Shown: positions 50,418-61,566 of the stretch, one piece after another
How positions within the stretch are numbered: position 1 is the stretch's first letter
Layout: every line of letters begins with the position of its first letter
Origin: Candidatus Rokuibacteriota bacterium
Lineage (GTDB): Bacteria > Methylomirabilota > Methylomirabilia > Rokubacteriales > CSP1-6
Assembly (NCBI GenBank): GCA_003220435.1
Contig: QHSL01000064.1
Span: forward strand, 1 to 64,000
Length of the DNA stretch: 64,000 nucleotides
Reading direction: 5' to 3'
Position numbers and translations under genes: made by a program
The notes under the pieces: generated by a model
What the model was told of the DNA's origin: nothing
The model's database searches: none
The model's input: the letters and a program-made list of their open reading frames with translations, nothing else

Positions 50418-51492
50418 CCGCCCCCTCCGTCGGGCCGGCCTCCGACGGCGAGATCCCGAGGCGGCGCTCCAGCCGCTCGAGGCGGCGCTCCGCGGTGCGA
50501 AGTCGACGGACCATGTCCGGCAGCTGCTTCTGGGCGACCATGATGCGCTTGGTCTGTCCCATCGGCAGCGCCGGCGTGCCGAGGCGCTTCTCGCCGGCGG
50601 CGACGTCGGACGACACGCCTGCCTGGGCGCCGAGCATCGCGCCGTCGCCGATCGTCAGGTGATCCGCGAACCCGACCTGTCCCGCCGCGACCACGCCGCG
50701 GCCGAGCCGGCACGAGCCCGAGATCCCGACCTGGGCGACGATGATCGAGTGCTCGCCGATCTCCACGTTGTGGCCGACCTGGACGAGGTTGTCGATCTTG
50801 GTCCCCTGACGGATGACCGTCCGGCCCAGCGTCGCCCGGTCGATCGTCGTGTTCGCGCCGATCTCGACGTCGTCCTCGATGACCACGCCGCCCACCTGCG
50901 GAATCTTGCGGTGCGCGTTGCCGTCGAACGCGTAACCGAAGCCATCGCCGCCGATCACCGCGCCGGGATGCACGATGACACGGCGTCCGAGGTGCACGCC
51001 CTCGCACAGCACGACCCGCGGGTGCAGCACGCACCCCTCCCCCACCTCGACACCCGGCCCGACGTAGGTGAGCGGATGGACGCTGACGTTCGGTCCGATG
51101 ACGGCGCCCGAGCCGATCACCGCCAGGGCCCCGATCGCCGCGCTGGGATCGACGCGCGCGTCGCGCGCGACGATCGCCGTCGGATCGACACCGGGCCGCG
51201 CCGGCGCCGCCGGATGAAAGACGGTCAGCAAGGCGATGAGCGCCTGCGTGGGAACATCGGAGCGTAGCAACGGCCCGCGCAGACCCGACACGTCCTTCGA
51301 CACCAGGAAGGCTCCGGCCCGCGAAGCCGCCGCGGCGGCCCGGTAGCGGGCGTCGATCACGAACGAGATCTGCTCGGGCTCCGCGGTCTCGAGCGGGGCC
51401 ACGCCGGTGACCCGGCGGCTCGGATCGCCATCGAGCGTCGCGCTGAGCGCCTTGGCGAGCTCGCCGAGCGTGAACCCGGCTGGCTTGACCAT
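50404..51492 (-). CDS. lpxD: UDP-3-O-acylglucosamine N-acyltransferase LpxD
   Basis: The 362-residue enzyme has an N-terminal uridine-binding domain ([17 protein letters not shown]), then the hexapeptide beta-helix: [33 protein letters not shown] and [20 protein letters not shown] with the catalytic His. A C-terminal coiled-coil helix ([16 protein letters not shown]) is normal for the family. It acts after LpxA and LpxC. It follows skp by 5 bp. Confidence 0.97.
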   Translation of the reverse strand: MVKPAGFTLGELAKALSATLDGDPSRRVTGVAPLETAEPEQISFVIDARYRAAAAASRAGAFLVSKDVSGLRGPLLRSDVPTQALIALLTVFHPAAPARPGVDPTAIVARDARVDPSAAIGALAVIGSGAVIGPNVSVHPLTYVGPGVEVGEGCVLHPRVVLCEGVHLGRRVIVHPGAVIGGDGFGYAFDGNAHRKIPQVGGVVIEDDVEIGANTTIDRATLGRTVIRQGTKIDNLVQVGHNVEIGEHSIIVAQVGISGSCRLGRGVVAAGQVGFADHLTIGDGAMLGAQAGVSSDVAAGEKRLGTPALPMGQTKRIMVAQKQLPDMVRRLRTAERRLERLERRLGISPSEAGPTEGADERA

Positions 51493-51497
51493 CGGCG

Positions 51498-52100
51498 CTA
51501 GGGCTTCGTCGGCGTCGGGCCCGGGGGCACCGGTCCCTTGGCCCCCGGCTGTTGATCGTACGCGCGGATGATCTCCTCGGTCAGGTCCGCCTCGACCGAG
51601 GCGTAGAGGACCGAGGCGCCCCGCTTCTCCACGATGAGGTAGCAGCCGCGCTCCTTCCCGACTCGCTCGATGACGCCGGACAGGTCCTGGAGGACGCGCT
51701 GGAGGTGCATCTGCTCCTTCTTCTCGAGCTCCTTCTGGAAGTCGTCCATCTGGCGGCTGGCGTCGCGGCGCTTGCGATCGAACTGGTCCTGCTTGTCACG
51801 CCGGGCGTCGGCCGCCATCAGCGGTCCCTTCTTCTCGAGCTCGTCGCGAAGCTTCTCGAGCTCCACGCGCTTGCCGTCCATCTCCCGCTGCATGGCCGCC
51901 TTCTCGCGCTCGAGCTGGTCGCGCGCCGCCACGCCCGCCGCCGACCGCGCCAGCACCCGCTGCACGTCGATGAACGCGACCCGGGTCCCGCCGCAGTTCC
52001 CAGACGCCGGTGCCTGCGCGCTGACCAGCGCCGCGCTGGCACCGACCAGCGCCGCGGCGGCAACGAGCGCGACGCTCAGCGCCACGTTCGACTTCCTCAT
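51498..52100 (-). CDS. skp: Periplasmic chaperone OmpH/Skp
   Basis: The 200-residue protein has a signal peptide ([25 protein letters not shown]) and a short N-terminal beta core ([17 protein letters not shown]). Long amphipathic helices follow ([16 protein letters not shown] and onward), then a returning strand [14 protein letters not shown]. Skp trimers grip unfolded outer-membrane proteins on their way to BamA, the next gene upstream. The ATG is preceded by AGGAGGGG. A Pro-rich tail ends the chain. Confidence 0.93.
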   Translation of the reverse strand: MRKSNVALSVALVAAAALVGASAALVSAQAPASGNCGGTRVAFIDVQRVLARSAAGVAARDQLEREKAAMQREMDGKRVELEKLRDELEKKGPLMAADARRDKQDQFDRKRRDASRQMDDFQKELEKKEQMHLQRVLQDLSGVIERVGKERGCYLIVEKRGASVLYASVEADLTEEIIRAYDQQPGAKGPVPPGPTPTKP

Positions 52101-52110
52101 CCAACCCCTC

Positions 52111-54366
52111 CTAGAACGGCGACCCAACCGAGAAGTGAAACGCCCCGAAGCCCTCGCCCGGCTTCCGATCAAGGTTGATTCCGTAATCGACCCGGATCGG
52201 ACCGAACGGCGACTGCCATCGTATACCTCCGCCGGCCGCCTTGCGAAGATCCGTCGGGTCGAACTCGGTGCTGAACCCGTAGACGTTGCCGATGTCGAAG
52301 AACCCCGCGATCCGAAAGGCGAAGGGCAGCGGGATGATGTACTCGACGTTGCCGAGCAGCTCGCTCGTCCCGCCCGTCTTGAAGCCGCCCGAGTCCCTGG
52401 GCGAGAGACTGTGGAACTTGAAGCTCCGGATCGAGTTCGGGCCGCCGAGATAGAACCGCTCGAAGATCGGCAGCGGGTCTTCGGCCCAGCCGAAACCGTA
52501 CCCCGCCTCGGCTCTCGTCCCGATGATGTGGTCGAACCAGATCGGCTTGAAATAGGTCTGGAGGCCGGTCAGCTTGACGAACTTCGAGTCGCCGCCGAGA
52601 CCGGCGAAGTCGGCGTTGAGCGACGTCTGGCCCCCCTTGGTCGGGGCCGCGACGAAATCGCGGCTGTCGCGCGTCAGCGCGGCGCCGACCGCCGACGTGA
52701 CGCTGACGCCTTCCTGGGCTTTGAGGTCCGGCGACGCAATGTCGGAGATCTTGGTGATGTCGTCGCGCGACACCCGGTAACCGACCTGCCAGCGCCAGAA
52801 CTCCTCGAACGGGTGGCTCATGCGGAGGTTTAGACCGGTCGTGTCGTAGTGGTATTCCGTGTACTGCCGGAGGCTCTTGTAGATGTCGAAGCCGGTCGAC
52901 AGGGGCCGGTCGAACAGCCACGGCTCGGTGAAGCTGATCGTGCCTTGCTGCGACGAGGCGCCGGCGCGGAGCCGGATCGACGCCTCCCAGCCTCGGCCCA
53001 GAAAGTTGCGCTGGGCCAGATCGATCGTGCCGACCAGCGAGTCGACCGACGAGTAGCCGCCGCCGAGGCTGAAAATGCCGGTCGCCCGCTCCACCACCTC
53101 GACGTTCACGATGATCTTGGTCTTGTCGGCACCGGGCTGGGTCGTGACGTTCACGCTCTCGAAGTAGCCGAGGTTGACGAGCTTCTGGCGGGCGCGGTCG
53201 CGCTTCTGGAGGGTGTAGAGTTCGCCCTCGCGCAGGGGAAGCTCGCGGCGCAGGATCTTGTCCTGGCTCCGCACGTTGCCGTTGATGTTGATGCGCTCGA
53301 CGTACACCTCGGGGCCTTCGTTGATCTCGAATGTCAGGTTGATCTGGCTGGTCGCGGCGAGCTGCTCACGCTTGGGGTTGACGTCCGCCGAGGCGCGGCC
53401 GATCGTGCTGTACAGGTTGAGGATCCCCTGGGTGGCCTCGCGGACCTTGCTCACCGAGAAGACGTCGCCGGACTTGAACTTGATCTGGCGGGAGATCTCG
53501 CGGTCCGGCAGCAGCGTGACGCCGGTGACGTTCACGTCCCCGACCTTGAACTGGGGCCCCTCGACGACCGTGATCGTGATCGTCACGCGCGCCTTCTCGC
53601 GATCGATCGTGATGTCGTGCGAGTCGACCCGGGCCTGGATGTACCCGTTGTCGTTGTACAGGGCCACGATGCGGTCGATGTCCAAATCGAGTCGCTGGCG
53701 CTGGACCTTCCCGCGCAGGATGAAGTACTGCCGCTCCCGGGTCTCCATCGCGTCCTTGAGCTGGGCCTCGGTGAGCCCCTGGTTGCCTCGGAACACGATC
53801 TTCTCGATGGTGATCTGTCGTCCCTCGACGATGCTGAAGACCAGCCGCACGTCGCCGTCGCTGAACTTCTCGACGTTCGGCGTGATCTGCACCTCGAAGT
53901 ACCCCTCGTCCTCGTAGAACTCCCGGAGCTTCTCCACCGCGCGCTGCACGTCGACGGGGTTGTAGACGCTGCCCAGCTTGATGTCGATCTTGTCCTGCAG
54001 CGTGTCGCGGTCGAGCTTCTTGTTACCGGCGAAATCGAGGTCGCGGACGAAGGGACGCTCGGTGACCACGAACGCCACCTTGACCCCGCCCTCGAAGTCC
54101 TCGACGCGCATCTGCACGTCGTCGAAGAAGCCGAGACTGAAGATGGCACGGATGTCCTCGGCCAGGACCGCGGGGTTGAAGGGCGAGCCGATGGTGGCCT
54201 TGACGCGCCCGAGAATTACCGCTTCCTGGACGCGCCGGTTGCCCTCGACGTGGATGTCCTTGATGACAATGGGGGGCGGGGACGGTTGCGCTGCGGCGAC
54301 GACGACGAGGAGACCCACGGTCAGGACGGCAAGAATGGCCTGACACACCCACCCCCCCGTCGTCAC
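52111..54366 (-). CDS. bamA: Outer membrane protein assembly factor BamA
   Basis: The 751-residue Omp85 protein has a signal peptide and five POTRA domains (first: IVIKDIHVEGNRRVQEAVILGRVK; last: VYVERININGNVRSQDKILRREL). The 16-stranded barrel contains ERFYLGGPNSIRSF, where IRSF replaces the usual VRGF, and RVDYGINLDRKPGEGFGAFHFSVGSPF with a terminal Phe. BamA inserts beta-barrel proteins into the outer membrane. It is followed by skp and the lipid A genes, the standard order. Confidence 0.97.
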   Translation of the reverse strand: MTTGGWVCQAILAVLTVGLLVVVAAAQPSPPPIVIKDIHVEGNRRVQEAVILGRVKATIGSPFNPAVLAEDIRAIFSLGFFDDVQMRVEDFEGGVKVAFVVTERPFVRDLDFAGNKKLDRDTLQDKIDIKLGSVYNPVDVQRAVEKLREFYEDEGYFEVQITPNVEKFSDGDVRLVFSIVEGRQITIEKIVFRGNQGLTEAQLKDAMETRERQYFILRGKVQRQRLDLDIDRIVALYNDNGYIQARVDSHDITIDREKARVTITITVVEGPQFKVGDVNVTGVTLLPDREISRQIKFKSGDVFSVSKVREATQGILNLYSTIGRASADVNPKREQLAATSQINLTFEINEGPEVYVERININGNVRSQDKILRRELPLREGELYTLQKRDRARQKLVNLGYFESVNVTTQPGADKTKIIVNVEVVERATGIFSLGGGYSSVDSLVGTIDLAQRNFLGRGWEASIRLRAGASSQQGTISFTEPWLFDRPLSTGFDIYKSLRQYTEYHYDTTGLNLRMSHPFEEFWRWQVGYRVSRDDITKISDIASPDLKAQEGVSVTSAVGAALTRDSRDFVAAPTKGGQTSLNADFAGLGGDSKFVKLTGLQTYFKPIWFDHIIGTRAEAGYGFGWAEDPLPIFERFYLGGPNSIRSFKFHSLSPRDSGGFKTGGTSELLGNVEYIIPLPFAFRIAGFFDIGNVYGFSTEFDPTDLRKAAGGGIRWQSPFGPIRVDYGINLDRKPGEGFGAFHFSVGSPF

Positions 54367-54396
54367 CGGGCTCTTCAGGCGCGTGGGCGCGGCGTG

Positions 54397-56844
54397 CTAG
54401 TGCTCTGCAAGCTCGAGGGGCGCTTCGGCGGCCTGCGCTTCGCGGAAGGTGAAGTTCGCCCCATCGACGTCGACCTCGATGCGGGCGCTCTCCGCGACCT
54501 GGCCACGCACGATCGCCTCGGCCAGGGGATCCTCGATGTGCTTCTGGATCGTGCGCCTCAACTGCCGCGCGCCGTACGTCTGGTCGTACCCCTTCTCCAC
54601 CAACGCCGCCTCGGCCGCCGGCGTCAGCACGAGCTCGATGCCCTTGTCGGTCAGCTGCTTGTTGATCCGACCGATCATCAAGCGAATGATCTCTCGGATG
54701 TGATCAAGCGACAGGGCGTGGAACACGATGATGTCGTCGATGCGGTTCAGGAACTCCGGCCGGAACGCCCGCTTCATCTCCTCGAGGACGCGCTCCTTCA
54801 TCTTCTCGTACGAGGCCTGGTCGGACTCCTGCAGAAACCCGGGCGACACCCGCTTGCCGATCAGGCTCGTGCCCAGGTTCGAGGTCATGATGAGGATGGT
54901 GTTCTTGAAGTCCACGACGTGGCCGAGCGAGTCGGTGAGCCGGCCGTCGTCGAGAACCTGCAGCATCATGTTGAACACGTCCGGGTGCGCCTTCTCGATC
55001 TCGTCGAACAGGACGACCGAGTAGGGCCGCCGCCGGACCTTCTCGGTGAGGAACCCGCCCTCTTCGTAACCCACGTAGCCGGGAGGGGCCCCGAGCAGGC
55101 GCGAGACCGAAAACTTCTCCATGTACTCGGACATGTCGACACGGATCAGCGCGTTCTCGTCGCCGAACAGGTACTCGGCGAGCGCGCGCGCGAGCTCGGT
55201 CTTGCCGACACCGGTCGGTCCCAGGAACACGAAGGAGCCGACGGGGCGCTTGGCGTCCTTCAGGCCGGCGCGCGAGCGGCGGATGGCCCGCGCGACCGCA
55301 GCCACGGCGTCGTTCTGTCCGATGATCCGGTCGTGGAGAGCCTCCTCCATCCGGGCGAGCTTCTGGGACTCCTTCTCCTCGAGCTTCGCGAGCGGGATAC
55401 CGGTCCAGCGGGACACGATGAACTCGATGTCCTCTTCCTCGACCGTCTGGGTGCCCTTGCCCTTGTTCTTCTCCCAATCGCGCTTCAGCTCTTCTTCGCG
55501 ATGGCGGAGCACCTTCTCCTTCTCGCGGAGCGACGCCGCCTTCTCGAATTCCTGCGCCTCGAGGTACATGTCCTTCTCGCGGATCACGCGCTCGAGCTCC
55601 TTCTCGATCTCCTTGAGCTCGGGCGGAGGCGTCAGCGCCATGAGCCGCGTGCGCGACGAGGCCTCGTCGATCACGTCGATCGCCTTGTCGGGGAGCTGGC
55701 GGTCAGTGATGTAGCGGTCGGCGAGCTGCACGGCCGCCGAAATCGCCCGCTCGGTGATCTTGACCCGGTGGTGGGCCTCGTACTTGTGGCGCAGGCCGCG
55801 GATGATCTCGATCGCCTGCGGTACCGTCGGGGCCTTGACGATGACCGGCTGGAAGCGGCGCTCGAGGGCGCCGTCCTTCTCGATGTACTTCCGGTACTCG
55901 TCGAGGGTCGTGGCGCCGATCGTCTGGATCTCGCCGCGCGAGAGGGCGGGCTTGAGCATGTTGGAGGCGTCGATCGCGCCCTCGGCCGCGCCGGCGCCGA
56001 TGAGGGTGTGGAGCTCGTCCAGGAACAGCACGACGTTCTCCGACTGCCGGATCTCCTTCATGACCGCCTTGAGCCGCTCCTCGAACTGGCCGCGATACTT
56101 CGTGCCGGCCACCAGGGCGCCCAGGTCGAGCTGCAGCAGACGCTTGTTCACGAGCACGTCGGGCACGTCGTGGCTGATGATCTTCTGCGCGAGCCCCTCG
56201 ACGATGGCGGTCTTGCCCACGCCTGGCTCGCCGATCAGCACCGGGTTGTTCTTGGTGCGGCGGGCCAGGATCTGGATGACGCGCTCGATCTCCTGCTCGC
56301 GTCCGATGACCGGGTCGAGCTTGCTCTCGCGGGCCAGCTGCGTCAGGTCGCGCGCGAACTCGTCGAGTACCGGTGTCTGCGACCGCTTCTTCGGTCGGGG
56401 ATAGTACTGATCCCCGAGCAGCGCCAGCGTCTCCTGGCGGACCTCATCGAGGCGGGCGCCGAGCGATTCGAGGATCTTTGCGGCGATCGACTGCCCTTCC
56501 TTCATGAGCCCGAGGAGCAGGTGCTCGGTCCCGATGTAGTTGTGACCGAGCTGACGCGCTTCTTCGATCGAGAGCTCGAGGACCCGCTTGGCCTGAGGCG
56601 TGAACGGAACTTCACCGAAGGTGAGCGTCTTGGGGAATCCGGCGAGGGCGCGCTCGACTTCGGCCTTGACCGTCTCGAGTCTCAACCCGAGACGCTGCAG
56701 GACCGCGGTCGCGATCCCCTCACCGTCTCGAATCAGTCCCAGGAGGACGTGCTCCGTCCCGACGAAGTCGTGACGGAAGCGGCCTGCTTCCTCTCGCGCC
56801 AGAATGATGACTCGCCGCGCACGCTCGGTGAACCGTTCAAACAC
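54397..56844 (-). CDS. clpC: ATP-dependent Clp protease ATPase subunit ClpC
   Basis: The 815-residue Hsp100 protein has a double Clp N domain ([20 protein letters not shown] and [20 protein letters not shown]) and AAA1 with [17 protein letters not shown] short middle domain with a UVR-like segment ([18 protein letters not shown]) follows, then AAA2 with [20 protein letters not shown]. The length and UVR segment mark ClpC rather than ClpB or ClpA. It feeds substrates to ClpP. The start is GTG 56844, with AAGGTGG upstream. Confidence 0.96.
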   Translation of the reverse strand: MFERFTERARRVIILAREEAGRFRHDFVGTEHVLLGLIRDGEGIATAVLQRLGLRLETVKAEVERALAGFPKTLTFGEVPFTPQAKRVLELSIEEARQLGHNYIGTEHLLLGLMKEGQSIAAKILESLGARLDEVRQETLALLGDQYYPRPKKRSQTPVLDEFARDLTQLARESKLDPVIGREQEIERVIQILARRTKNNPVLIGEPGVGKTAIVEGLAQKIISHDVPDVLVNKRLLQLDLGALVAGTKYRGQFEERLKAVMKEIRQSENVVLFLDELHTLIGAGAAEGAIDASNMLKPALSRGEIQTIGATTLDEYRKYIEKDGALERRFQPVIVKAPTVPQAIEIIRGLRHKYEAHHRVKITERAISAAVQLADRYITDRQLPDKAIDVIDEASSRTRLMALTPPPELKEIEKELERVIREKDMYLEAQEFEKAASLREKEKVLRHREEELKRDWEKNKGKGTQTVEEEDIEFIVSRWTGIPLAKLEEKESQKLARMEEALHDRIIGQNDAVAAVARAIRRSRAGLKDAKRPVGSFVFLGPTGVGKTELARALAEYLFGDENALIRVDMSEYMEKFSVSRLLGAPPGYVGYEEGGFLTEKVRRRPYSVVLFDEIEKAHPDVFNMMLQVLDDGRLTDSLGHVVDFKNTILIMTSNLGTSLIGKRVSPGFLQESDQASYEKMKERVLEEMKRAFRPEFLNRIDDIIVFHALSLDHIREIIRLMIGRINKQLTDKGIELVLTPAAEAALVEKGYDQTYGARQLRRTIQKHIEDPLAEAIVRGQVAESARIEVDVDGANFTFREAQAAEAPLELAEH

Positions 56845-56920
56845 TGGTTCCCACCTTTTCTCGGGCCGCGGAGATGCGAATTTCCCTTTCGACGACGCCT
56901 AGTTACCGGACTGCGACTTC

Positions 56921-56926
56921 AGTATA
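56921..56926 (-). promoter_or_regulatory. Possible -10 box upstream of clpC
   Basis: TATACT on the minus strand lies about 77 bases before the clpC GTG, in the 130-bp gap after lolD. No good -35 element stands at the right distance, so this is tentative. Confidence 0.25.
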
Positions 56927-56974
56927 GCCCACCGCTCCGGGGCCCGCTAGACTTTTTCTAACTCTGCGAAACAC

Positions 56975-57688
56975 TTACCCGATAGCGCTCGCGTCCCCTA
57001 CAACCTCCCGCGCCCGGCCGTCGACGAGGCGATACCCTCGCTCAGCCTTTCGGGCGAGCTCCTGGTTGTGAGTGGCCACGAGGAACGCCAGACCGCGCTC
57101 GGCTTGAAGCCGAAGGAAGAGATCGTAAATGACCTCGCTCGTCTTCGGGTCGAGATTGCCCGTCGGCTCGTCGGCGAGAATGATCCTGGGCCGGTTGATG
57201 AGCGCGCGCGCGATCGCCACTCGCTGCTGCTCGCCCCCCGAGAGCTCCCCGGGAAGATGATTCAAGCGATCGCCCAGCCCGACCTCGACGAGGGCTGCCG
57301 CTGCCAGCTCCCTGACCTCACGCATGGGCCGGCGCTCGATCAGTCCGGGGATCATTGCGTTCTCGAGGGCGCTCATGTCGCCGAGCAGGTTGTAAAACTG
57401 GAAGACGAAACCCACGTCCTGGCGGCGATAGCGAGCCAGACCCGCCTCGCCCCGGCCCGCGAGATCTTCCCCCGCGAAGAGGACGCGCCCAGCCGTTGGA
57501 TGGTCGAGCCCTCCGAGCAGGTGGAGCAGCGTCGACTTCCCCACCCCGGAGGCGCCGATCAGCGTGACGAACTCGCCCTGGCTGATCGTCACGCTGGCGC
57601 CCCGCAGCACGCGCACCACCTCGGACCCGCTCCGGTACTCCTTCTCGAGCTCCTCGCCCGCTAGCAGCGGAGCCGGGCCGTCACTCAT
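56975..57688 (-). CDS. lolD: Lipoprotein-releasing ABC transporter ATPase LolD
   Basis: The 237-residue ATPase has Walker [19 protein letters not shown], the MacB/LolD-type [17 protein letters not shown], signature [15 protein letters not shown], Walker [18 protein letters not shown] and switch ATHN. With the upstream LolC it extracts lipoproteins from the inner membrane for sorting to the outer membrane. Its start overlaps the lolC stop by 8 bp. Confidence 0.96.
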   Translation of the reverse strand: MSDGPAPLLAGEELEKEYRSGSEVVRVLRGASVTISQGEFVTLIGASGVGKSTLLHLLGGLDHPTAGRVLFAGEDLAGRGEAGLARYRRQDVGFVFQFYNLLGDMSALENAMIPGLIERRPMREVRELAAAALVEVGLGDRLNHLPGELSGGEQQRVAIARALINRPRIILADEPTGNLDPKTSEVIYDLFLRLQAERGLAFLVATHNQELARKAERGYRLVDGRAREVVGDASAIG

Positions 57689-58913
57689 AGCGCAGCACGT
57701 CGACCGGCACGAGCGAGCCAGCTCGCCGGGCCGGGATGATCGTCGCCAGGAACGAGAGGATCAGGGTCGATCCCACCACCATCAACCCGTCGAAGAGCGT
57801 CAGCCGCATCGGCAAGTAGTCGATCTGATACACGTCGGCCGCCAGCCCGATGACCTTGTAAGTGTTCTGCGCCCAGATGAGCGTGAAGCCGACCGCGGCG
57901 CCCGCCGCGGTGCCGGCGACCCCGATGATCATCCCGACGGCGAAGAACACCAGGGTGATCGAGCGCCCGGACGCGCCGACCGCCTTGAGGATCCCGATCT
58001 CCTTGCGCTTTTCGGCGACGAGGAGGACGAGGTGGCCGATGATCGCAAACGCCGCGACGAGCACGATGATGGTGACCACGACGAAGAGCGCGTATTTCTC
58101 CAGCTGGAGAGCGGCGAACAGGCTCCGATTCATCTCCATCCAGTCGCGCACCCAATATCGGAAGCCCAGGGATTTGGCGACGGTCAGACCGACGCTTTTG
58201 GCGTCGAACGGGTCCTTGAGCTTGACCTCGATTCCCGTGACGCCCGCGAGCCCGGCGAACTCCTGCGCCGCCGGCAGGCTCAGGTAGGCCATCGAGGAGT
58301 CGTATTCGTGCATCCCGATCTCGATCATTCCGGCCACGGTGTAGCGGCGCATCTTGGGCACCATGCCGACGGCGGTCAGCGCACCCTCCGGCGAGATCAC
58401 CGTCACCGGGTCGCCCGGCAACACGCCCAGCGACCGCGCCAGCTCCCGCCCCAGGAGGATCATCGGCGCGCCCTCGGCCAGCGGCTCGAGAGAGCCGGCG
58501 CGGAGCTGGGAGCGGACGTCGGTGCGCACGGCCGGCGTGTTCAGATCGACGCCCCGGATGAGGCCGCCGCGCGCCCCGCCGGCGGGCGTGGTGAAGAGAA
58601 CCTGCTGGTGCACGAAAGGAGTCGCCGAGCGAACGCCGGCGACTTGTTGGATCCGTCCAGCGACGGCCGCCGCATCGACGAGCCCCTGCCCGCCGCTCTG
58701 GAACACGAGCAGATGCGGGCTTCCGGCGATGATCTTGTCCCGGATCCCGTCCTGGAATCCCGTCATCACGGCGAGCACGACGATGAGGGCCCCGACGCCA
58801 AGGAAGACGCCGCCGACGCCGATCCAGGCGAACAGCGACAGGTTGGTCCGCTGTCCACGAGACTTGAGATACCGGAGTCCCAGGAACAGCTCGAACGGCA
58901 GTCCGCGCTTCAT
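57681..58913 (-). CDS. lolC: Lipoprotein-releasing system permease LolC/LolE
   Basis: The 410-residue membrane protein starts [41 protein letters not shown] (first helix), then has a periplasmic MacB-like domain, and three C-terminal helices around [34 protein letters not shown] and a final [23 protein letters not shown]. Only one permease gene is present, so it probably works as a homodimer (LolF-like). ATGA overlap with lysS. Confidence 0.94.
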   Translation of the reverse strand: MKRGLPFELFLGLRYLKSRGQRTNLSLFAWIGVGGVFLGVGALIVVLAVMTGFQDGIRDKIIAGSPHLLVFQSGGQGLVDAAAVAGRIQQVAGVRSATPFVHQQVLFTTPAGGARGGLIRGVDLNTPAVRTDVRSQLRAGSLEPLAEGAPMILLGRELARSLGVLPGDPVTVISPEGALTAVGMVPKMRRYTVAGMIEIGMHEYDSSMAYLSLPAAQEFAGLAGVTGIEVKLKDPFDAKSVGLTVAKSLGFRYWVRDWMEMNRSLFAALQLEKYALFVVVTIIVLVAAFAIIGHLVLLVAEKRKEIGILKAVGASGRSITLVFFAVGMIIGVAGTAAGAAVGFTLIWAQNTYKVIGLAADVYQIDYLPMRLTLFDGLMVVGSTLILSFLATIIPARRAGSLVPVDVLRYE

Positions 58914-60421
58914 CGCTCCGGCCCTCTCTCGTCGGCGGCGCGGCCCCCCTCCGGTCGCAGCAGCGGGAACAGGATCACTTCGCGGATCGACGGCTGATTG
59001 GCGAACAGCATGAGCAGCCGATCGATGCCGATCCCCTCGCCGGCGGCGGGGGGCATCCCCTGCTCGAGCGCGCGGACATAGTCCTCGTCGAGCCAGTGCG
59101 CCTCCTCGTCGCCGCGCTCCTGCAGCTGCGCCTGCTCGCGGAACCGCGCGAGCTGGTCGATCGGATCGTTCAGCTCGCTGTAGGCGGTGGCGAGCTCGCG
59201 CCGGCCGATGTAGATCTCGAATTGGTCGACGAGCGCAGGATTGTCCCGCTTGCGCTTGGCCAGCGGCGACAGCTCGATCGGGAAATCGACGACGAACGTC
59301 GGCTGCACCAGCGTGGGCTCGACGAGCGTCTCGAAGACGTCCTTCCACAGCTCCCACGGCGCGCCGCCGCGCGGCGCCAGCCCCTTGCCGGCCGCCGCGC
59401 GTGCGACGGCCGCGGCATCGGTGGACGGCGTCACCGTCATCCCCAGCGCCTGGGAGATCCCCTCGAAGAACCCGAGTCGCCGCCACGGCGGCGTCAGGTT
59501 GATGGCGTGCTCGCCCCACTGGAGCGCATGCGTGCCGAGGAGCGACAGGGCAAGCTCCGTGAACAGCGCCTCGGTCAACTCCATGAGGTCCGTGTAGTCC
59601 GCGTACGCCTGATAGAACTCGAGCGTCGTGAACTCGGGGTTGTGCTGGGTCGACACGCCCTCGTTCCGGAAGTTGCGGTTGATCTCGTACACGCGCTCGA
59701 GGCCCCCGACGACGAGCCGCTTCAGGTAAAGCTCGGGCGCGATGCGCAGGTAGAGCTCCATGTCGAGGGCGTTGTGGTGCGTCTTGAACGGGCGGGCGAT
59801 GGCGCCGCCCGGGATCGGCTGCATCATCGGTGTCTCGACCTCGAGGAACCCGCGAGCATCGAGAAACTTGCGGATCCCGCCGATCAGGCGCGCGCGGAGC
59901 TGGAAGATCTCGCGCGCTTCGGTGTTGACGACCAGGTCGACGTAGCGCTGCCGGTAGCGGGTCTCGACGTCCTTCAGGCCGTGCCACTTCTCCGGCAGCG
60001 GGCGGAGCGATTTCGAGAGGAACGTGAACGCCTTGACGGCGACCGTCAGCTCGCCCGTCCGGGTCCTGAACATCTCACCGGTCACCCCGATGAAGTCGCC
60101 GGTGTCCAGATCGACGAAGCGCGCGTACTCCTCCCCGAGCGCGTCGGCCCGCGCGTAGAGCTGAATCCGGCCGGTCTGGTCCATGAGGTGCGCGAAGCAC
60201 GTCTTGCCGTGGTGGCGCAGGGCCACGAGGCGGCCGGCGAGGCTCACAGCGCCGAACCCCTTGAGCTCCTCGTCCACAGCGTGGCCGAGCCGCTCGGCGA
60301 GGCCGCGCGCCCAGTGGGTCACCGGGTAGCGGCCGCCGAACGGATCGATCCCCCGGCGCCGTAACGCCTCGAGCTTCTCCCGGCGCTGCCGAATTTGTTC
60401 GTTTTCGTCGTCGAGAGTCAC
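58910..60421 (-). CDS. lysS: Lysyl-tRNA synthetase, class II
   Basis: The 503-residue enzyme has an N-terminal OB-fold anticodon domain ([23 protein letters not shown]) and the class II core with motif 1 ([17 protein letters not shown]), motif 2 ([30 protein letters not shown]) and motif 3 ([24 protein letters not shown]). The length is normal. It lies between prfB and lolC. Confidence 0.97.
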   Translation of the reverse strand: MTLDDENEQIRQRREKLEALRRRGIDPFGGRYPVTHWARGLAERLGHAVDEELKGFGAVSLAGRLVALRHHGKTCFAHLMDQTGRIQLYARADALGEEYARFVDLDTGDFIGVTGEMFRTRTGELTVAVKAFTFLSKSLRPLPEKWHGLKDVETRYRQRYVDLVVNTEAREIFQLRARLIGGIRKFLDARGFLEVETPMMQPIPGGAIARPFKTHHNALDMELYLRIAPELYLKRLVVGGLERVYEINRNFRNEGVSTQHNPEFTTLEFYQAYADYTDLMELTEALFTELALSLLGTHALQWGEHAINLTPPWRRLGFFEGISQALGMTVTPSTDAAAVARAAAGKGLAPRGGAPWELWKDVFETLVEPTLVQPTFVVDFPIELSPLAKRKRDNPALVDQFEIYIGRRELATAYSELNDPIDQLARFREQAQLQERGDEEAHWLDEDYVRALEQGMPPAAGEGIGIDRLLMLFANQPSIREVILFPLLRPEGGRAADERGPER

Positions 60422-60461
60422 AGGCTCGCCCCGCCAACGGCCGCCGCCCGCACGGCCACCA

Positions 60462-61566
60462 TCAATCCTCGCGTCCTCGCGCCCAGAGCAGGTATGCCTT
60501 GATCAGCATATCGAGGTCGCCATCCATCACGGCGTCGACGTTCCCGACCTCGAGCCCGGTTCGGTGGTCCTTGATCAGCTGATAAGGATGAAACGTGTAC
60601 GAGCGGATCTGGCTGCCGAACGCGATCTCCTTCTTCTGCCCGGTCAGCTCGGCCAGCGCCTCCCGCTGCTTCTTCTCCGCGATCTCGTAGAGCCGCGCCT
60701 TGAGGATGCGCAGCGCGGTGTCGCGGTTCCGGAGCTGCGAGCGCTCGTTCTGGCACTGGACGACGATCCCGGTCGGCAGGTGCGTGATGCGCACGGCCGA
60801 ATCCGCGGTGTTGACACCCTGCCCGCCCGGACCCGAGGCGCGGAACACGTCGACCCGGAGCTCGTCTTCTCGAAGGTTGACCTCGACGTCATCGACCTCG
60901 GGGACGACTGCCACCGAGGCGAAGCTCGTCTGCCGACGTCGCGAGGCGTCGAACGGGGAAATCCGCACGAGCCGATGGACGCCTGTCTCGCCCCGGAGGT
61001 AGCCGAACGCGTACTCGCCGGATACCTCGACCGTCGCCGATTTTACGCCGGCCTCGTCGCCCGGAAGCAGGTCGACGACCTCGGCCTTGAGGCCCGCGCG
61101 CTCGCACCAGCGGAGGTACATCCGCAGAAGCATCTGCGCCCAATCCTGCGACTCGGTGCCCCCGGCGCCCGGGTGAATGGACACGATCGCGGCCTTCGTG
61201 TCGTGGGGACCCGAGAGCATGATCTTGAGCTCGAATTCCTCGAGGTCCTTCCGGAGGCTCGCGATCCCGTCGACGATCTCGGCGTCGAGGCTGCCGTCGG
61301 CCGCCTCGTCGGCTAGCTCGAGCGCCACCTCGAGGTCTTCGGCCTGCGTGGAGAGCTCCGTGACCCGCGTGACGAGCCGGGCGAGCTCCGTCCGCTCGCG
61401 GATGACTTCTTGAGCGCGGCGGTTGTCCTCCCAGAACGACGGCTTGGCGGTCTCGGTGTCGAGCGCGGCGATCCGCTGCTCCTTCGCCGGGACGTCAAAG
61501 ATGCCCCCTGAGCTCGGTCACGCGACCCGTGAGATCGGTTACCTCGCGCTTGAAGTCGCCCGGCAT
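60462..61566 (-). CDS. prfB: Peptide chain release factor 2, needing a programmed +1 frameshift
   Basis: RF2 is read as 23 codons from ATG 61566 (in a TGATG overlap with lnt) to an in-frame TGA at 61495-61497, then shifts +1 and continues to 60462, giving 367 residues, the normal length. The downstream frame carries SPFD (stop-codon-reading tripeptide) and GPGGQGVNT (peptidyl-tRNA hydrolysis loop). RF2 ends translation at UGA and UAA. The frameshift makes synthesis depend on scarcity of RF2 itself. Annotating only the 288-residue frame from 61328 would miss the N-terminus. Confidence 0.95.
61494..61509 (-). promoter_or_regulatory. Programmed +1 frameshift site of prfB
   Basis: The minus strand reads AGG GGG CAT CTT TGA C: an internal Shine-Dalgarno-like AGGGGG, three bases, then CTT followed by the TGA and C, as in the E. 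coli prfB autoregulatory site (which has TAT in place of CAT). Slippage at CTT-T gives GAC as the next codon. Confidence 0.95.

Noticed and set aside
52849-56961. A 1370-codon open frame on the plus strand opposite bamA and clpC
   Set aside because: It is the antisense shadow of two certain genes in high-GC DNA; its product is Leu/Asp/Arg-rich with no recognisable domain.
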